A stretch of 11,987 nucleotides of DNA from Streptosporangiaceae bacterium (GTDB lineage: Bacteria > Actinomycetota > Actinomycetes > Streptosporangiales > Streptosporangiaceae). The stretch lies in NCBI GenBank assembly GCA_030040475.1, contig JASHTQ010000271.1:1-11987 (forward strand). Reading direction: 5' to 3'. Made by a program: the position numbers and the translations under genes. Below are positions 11,778-11,987 of the stretch, in pieces. Position 1 is the stretch's first letter. Each line of letters begins with the position of its first letter. Below the pieces are notes generated by a model. It saw only the letters and a program-made list of their open reading frames with translations, had not been told where the DNA came from and made no database searches.

Positions 11778-11987
11778 ACATCGACGCCGAACTGGCGCGA
11801 GCCTTCCCCGACACCCCCGACCACCTCGCCGTGCTGCGCGAGCGGCTCGCCGCCGCCGCCGACTCCAGCGGCCTCCTCGACGTCGCCTACCGGACGGTGG
11901 ACAGCCCGGTCGGCCCGCTGCTGCTGGCCGCCACCGAGCAGGGCCTGGTCCGGGTCGCCTTCGCCGGCGAGGACCACGACGCGGTCC
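11774..11987 (+). CDS. ogt: Methylated-DNA--protein-cysteine S-methyltransferase, 5' part only
   Basis: The first 71 residues of a gene that runs off the window. The stretch LLDVAYRTVDSPVGPLLLAA followed by TEQGLVRVAFAGEDHDAV is the N-terminal ribonuclease-H-like domain of O6-alkylguanine-DNA alkyltransferases (V-x-S-P-(L/V)-G-x-L-x-L-A). An actinobacterial-style leader helix (AELARAFPDTPDHLAVLRERLAAAAD) precedes it. The catalytic PCHR motif and the HTH lie beyond the window end and cannot be checked. The enzyme would repair O6-methylguanine by transferring the alkyl group to its own cysteine. The start ATG overlaps the sigma-factor stop, with AAGGA about 8-12 nt upstream. The ogt symbol is a family-level label. 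Confidence 0.85.
   Translation, partial: MNIDAELARAFPDTPDHLAVLRERLAAAADSSGLLDVAYRTVDSPVGPLLLAATEQGLVRVAFAGEDHDAV

Overview
The window is GC-rich throughout, with strong G/C third positions, frequent GTG and TTG starts and short gene overlaps. The gene families (PadR, MarR, Crp, orphan NarL-type regulator, SGNH lipoprotein, S11 D-Ala-D-Ala carboxypeptidase with an SGC motif, short ECF sigma factor joined to an alkyltransferase) point to a high-GC actinobacterium. It reads as chromosomal DNA. I see no transposase, integrase, phage gene, rRNA, tRNA or CRISPR array.

Layout. (1) 43-3303, minus strand: a tightly packed five-gene run, read from right to left. It holds a LuxR/NarL response regulator without a kinase, an epoxide-hydrolase-like alpha/beta hydrolase, an unrecognised protein, a P-loop kinase-like ATPase, and a Crp/Fnr regulator that starts at TTG inside the preceding stop (TTGA). 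(2) 3458-4783, plus: a multi-pass membrane protein whose stop converges with and overlaps the next gene by 8 bp. (3) 4776-7111, minus: a PAS-only protein, a secreted D-Ala-D-Ala carboxypeptidase and an SGNH-hydrolase lipoprotein, the last two a likely cell-envelope pair. (4) 7213-10119, plus: an MFS transporter, a damaged GNAT acetyltransferase coupled to it by TTGA, a PadR regulator, a badly deleted ABC-ATPase remnant coupled to PadR by GTGA, and a small molybdate-binding (Mop) protein. (5) 10180-10700, minus: a cupin preceded by the N-terminal stub of what looks like a lactonase-type metallo-beta-lactamase gene. (6) 10786-end, plus: a MarR regulator, a short ECF sigma factor, and the 5' end of an ogt-like methylated-DNA alkyltransferase joined to the sigma gene by ATGA.

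I found no convincing undescribed system. The most unusual part is 8.5-10.7 kb. There, three unrelated genes (GNAT, ABC ATPase, lactonase-like) each seem to have lost an internal or distal block, leaving clean-looking junctions, next to a 4 x 14-bp tandem repeat and an AT-rich spacer. Other points to check are an 11-bp-arm palindrome between the PAS and MFS genes, a PadR-type operator over a probable leaderless promoter, a Gly/Pro/His-rich insertion in the response-regulator receiver, and an 18-bp repeat coding a hexapeptide repeat in the MFS central loop. All functional statements are from reading the translations; no database search was possible.
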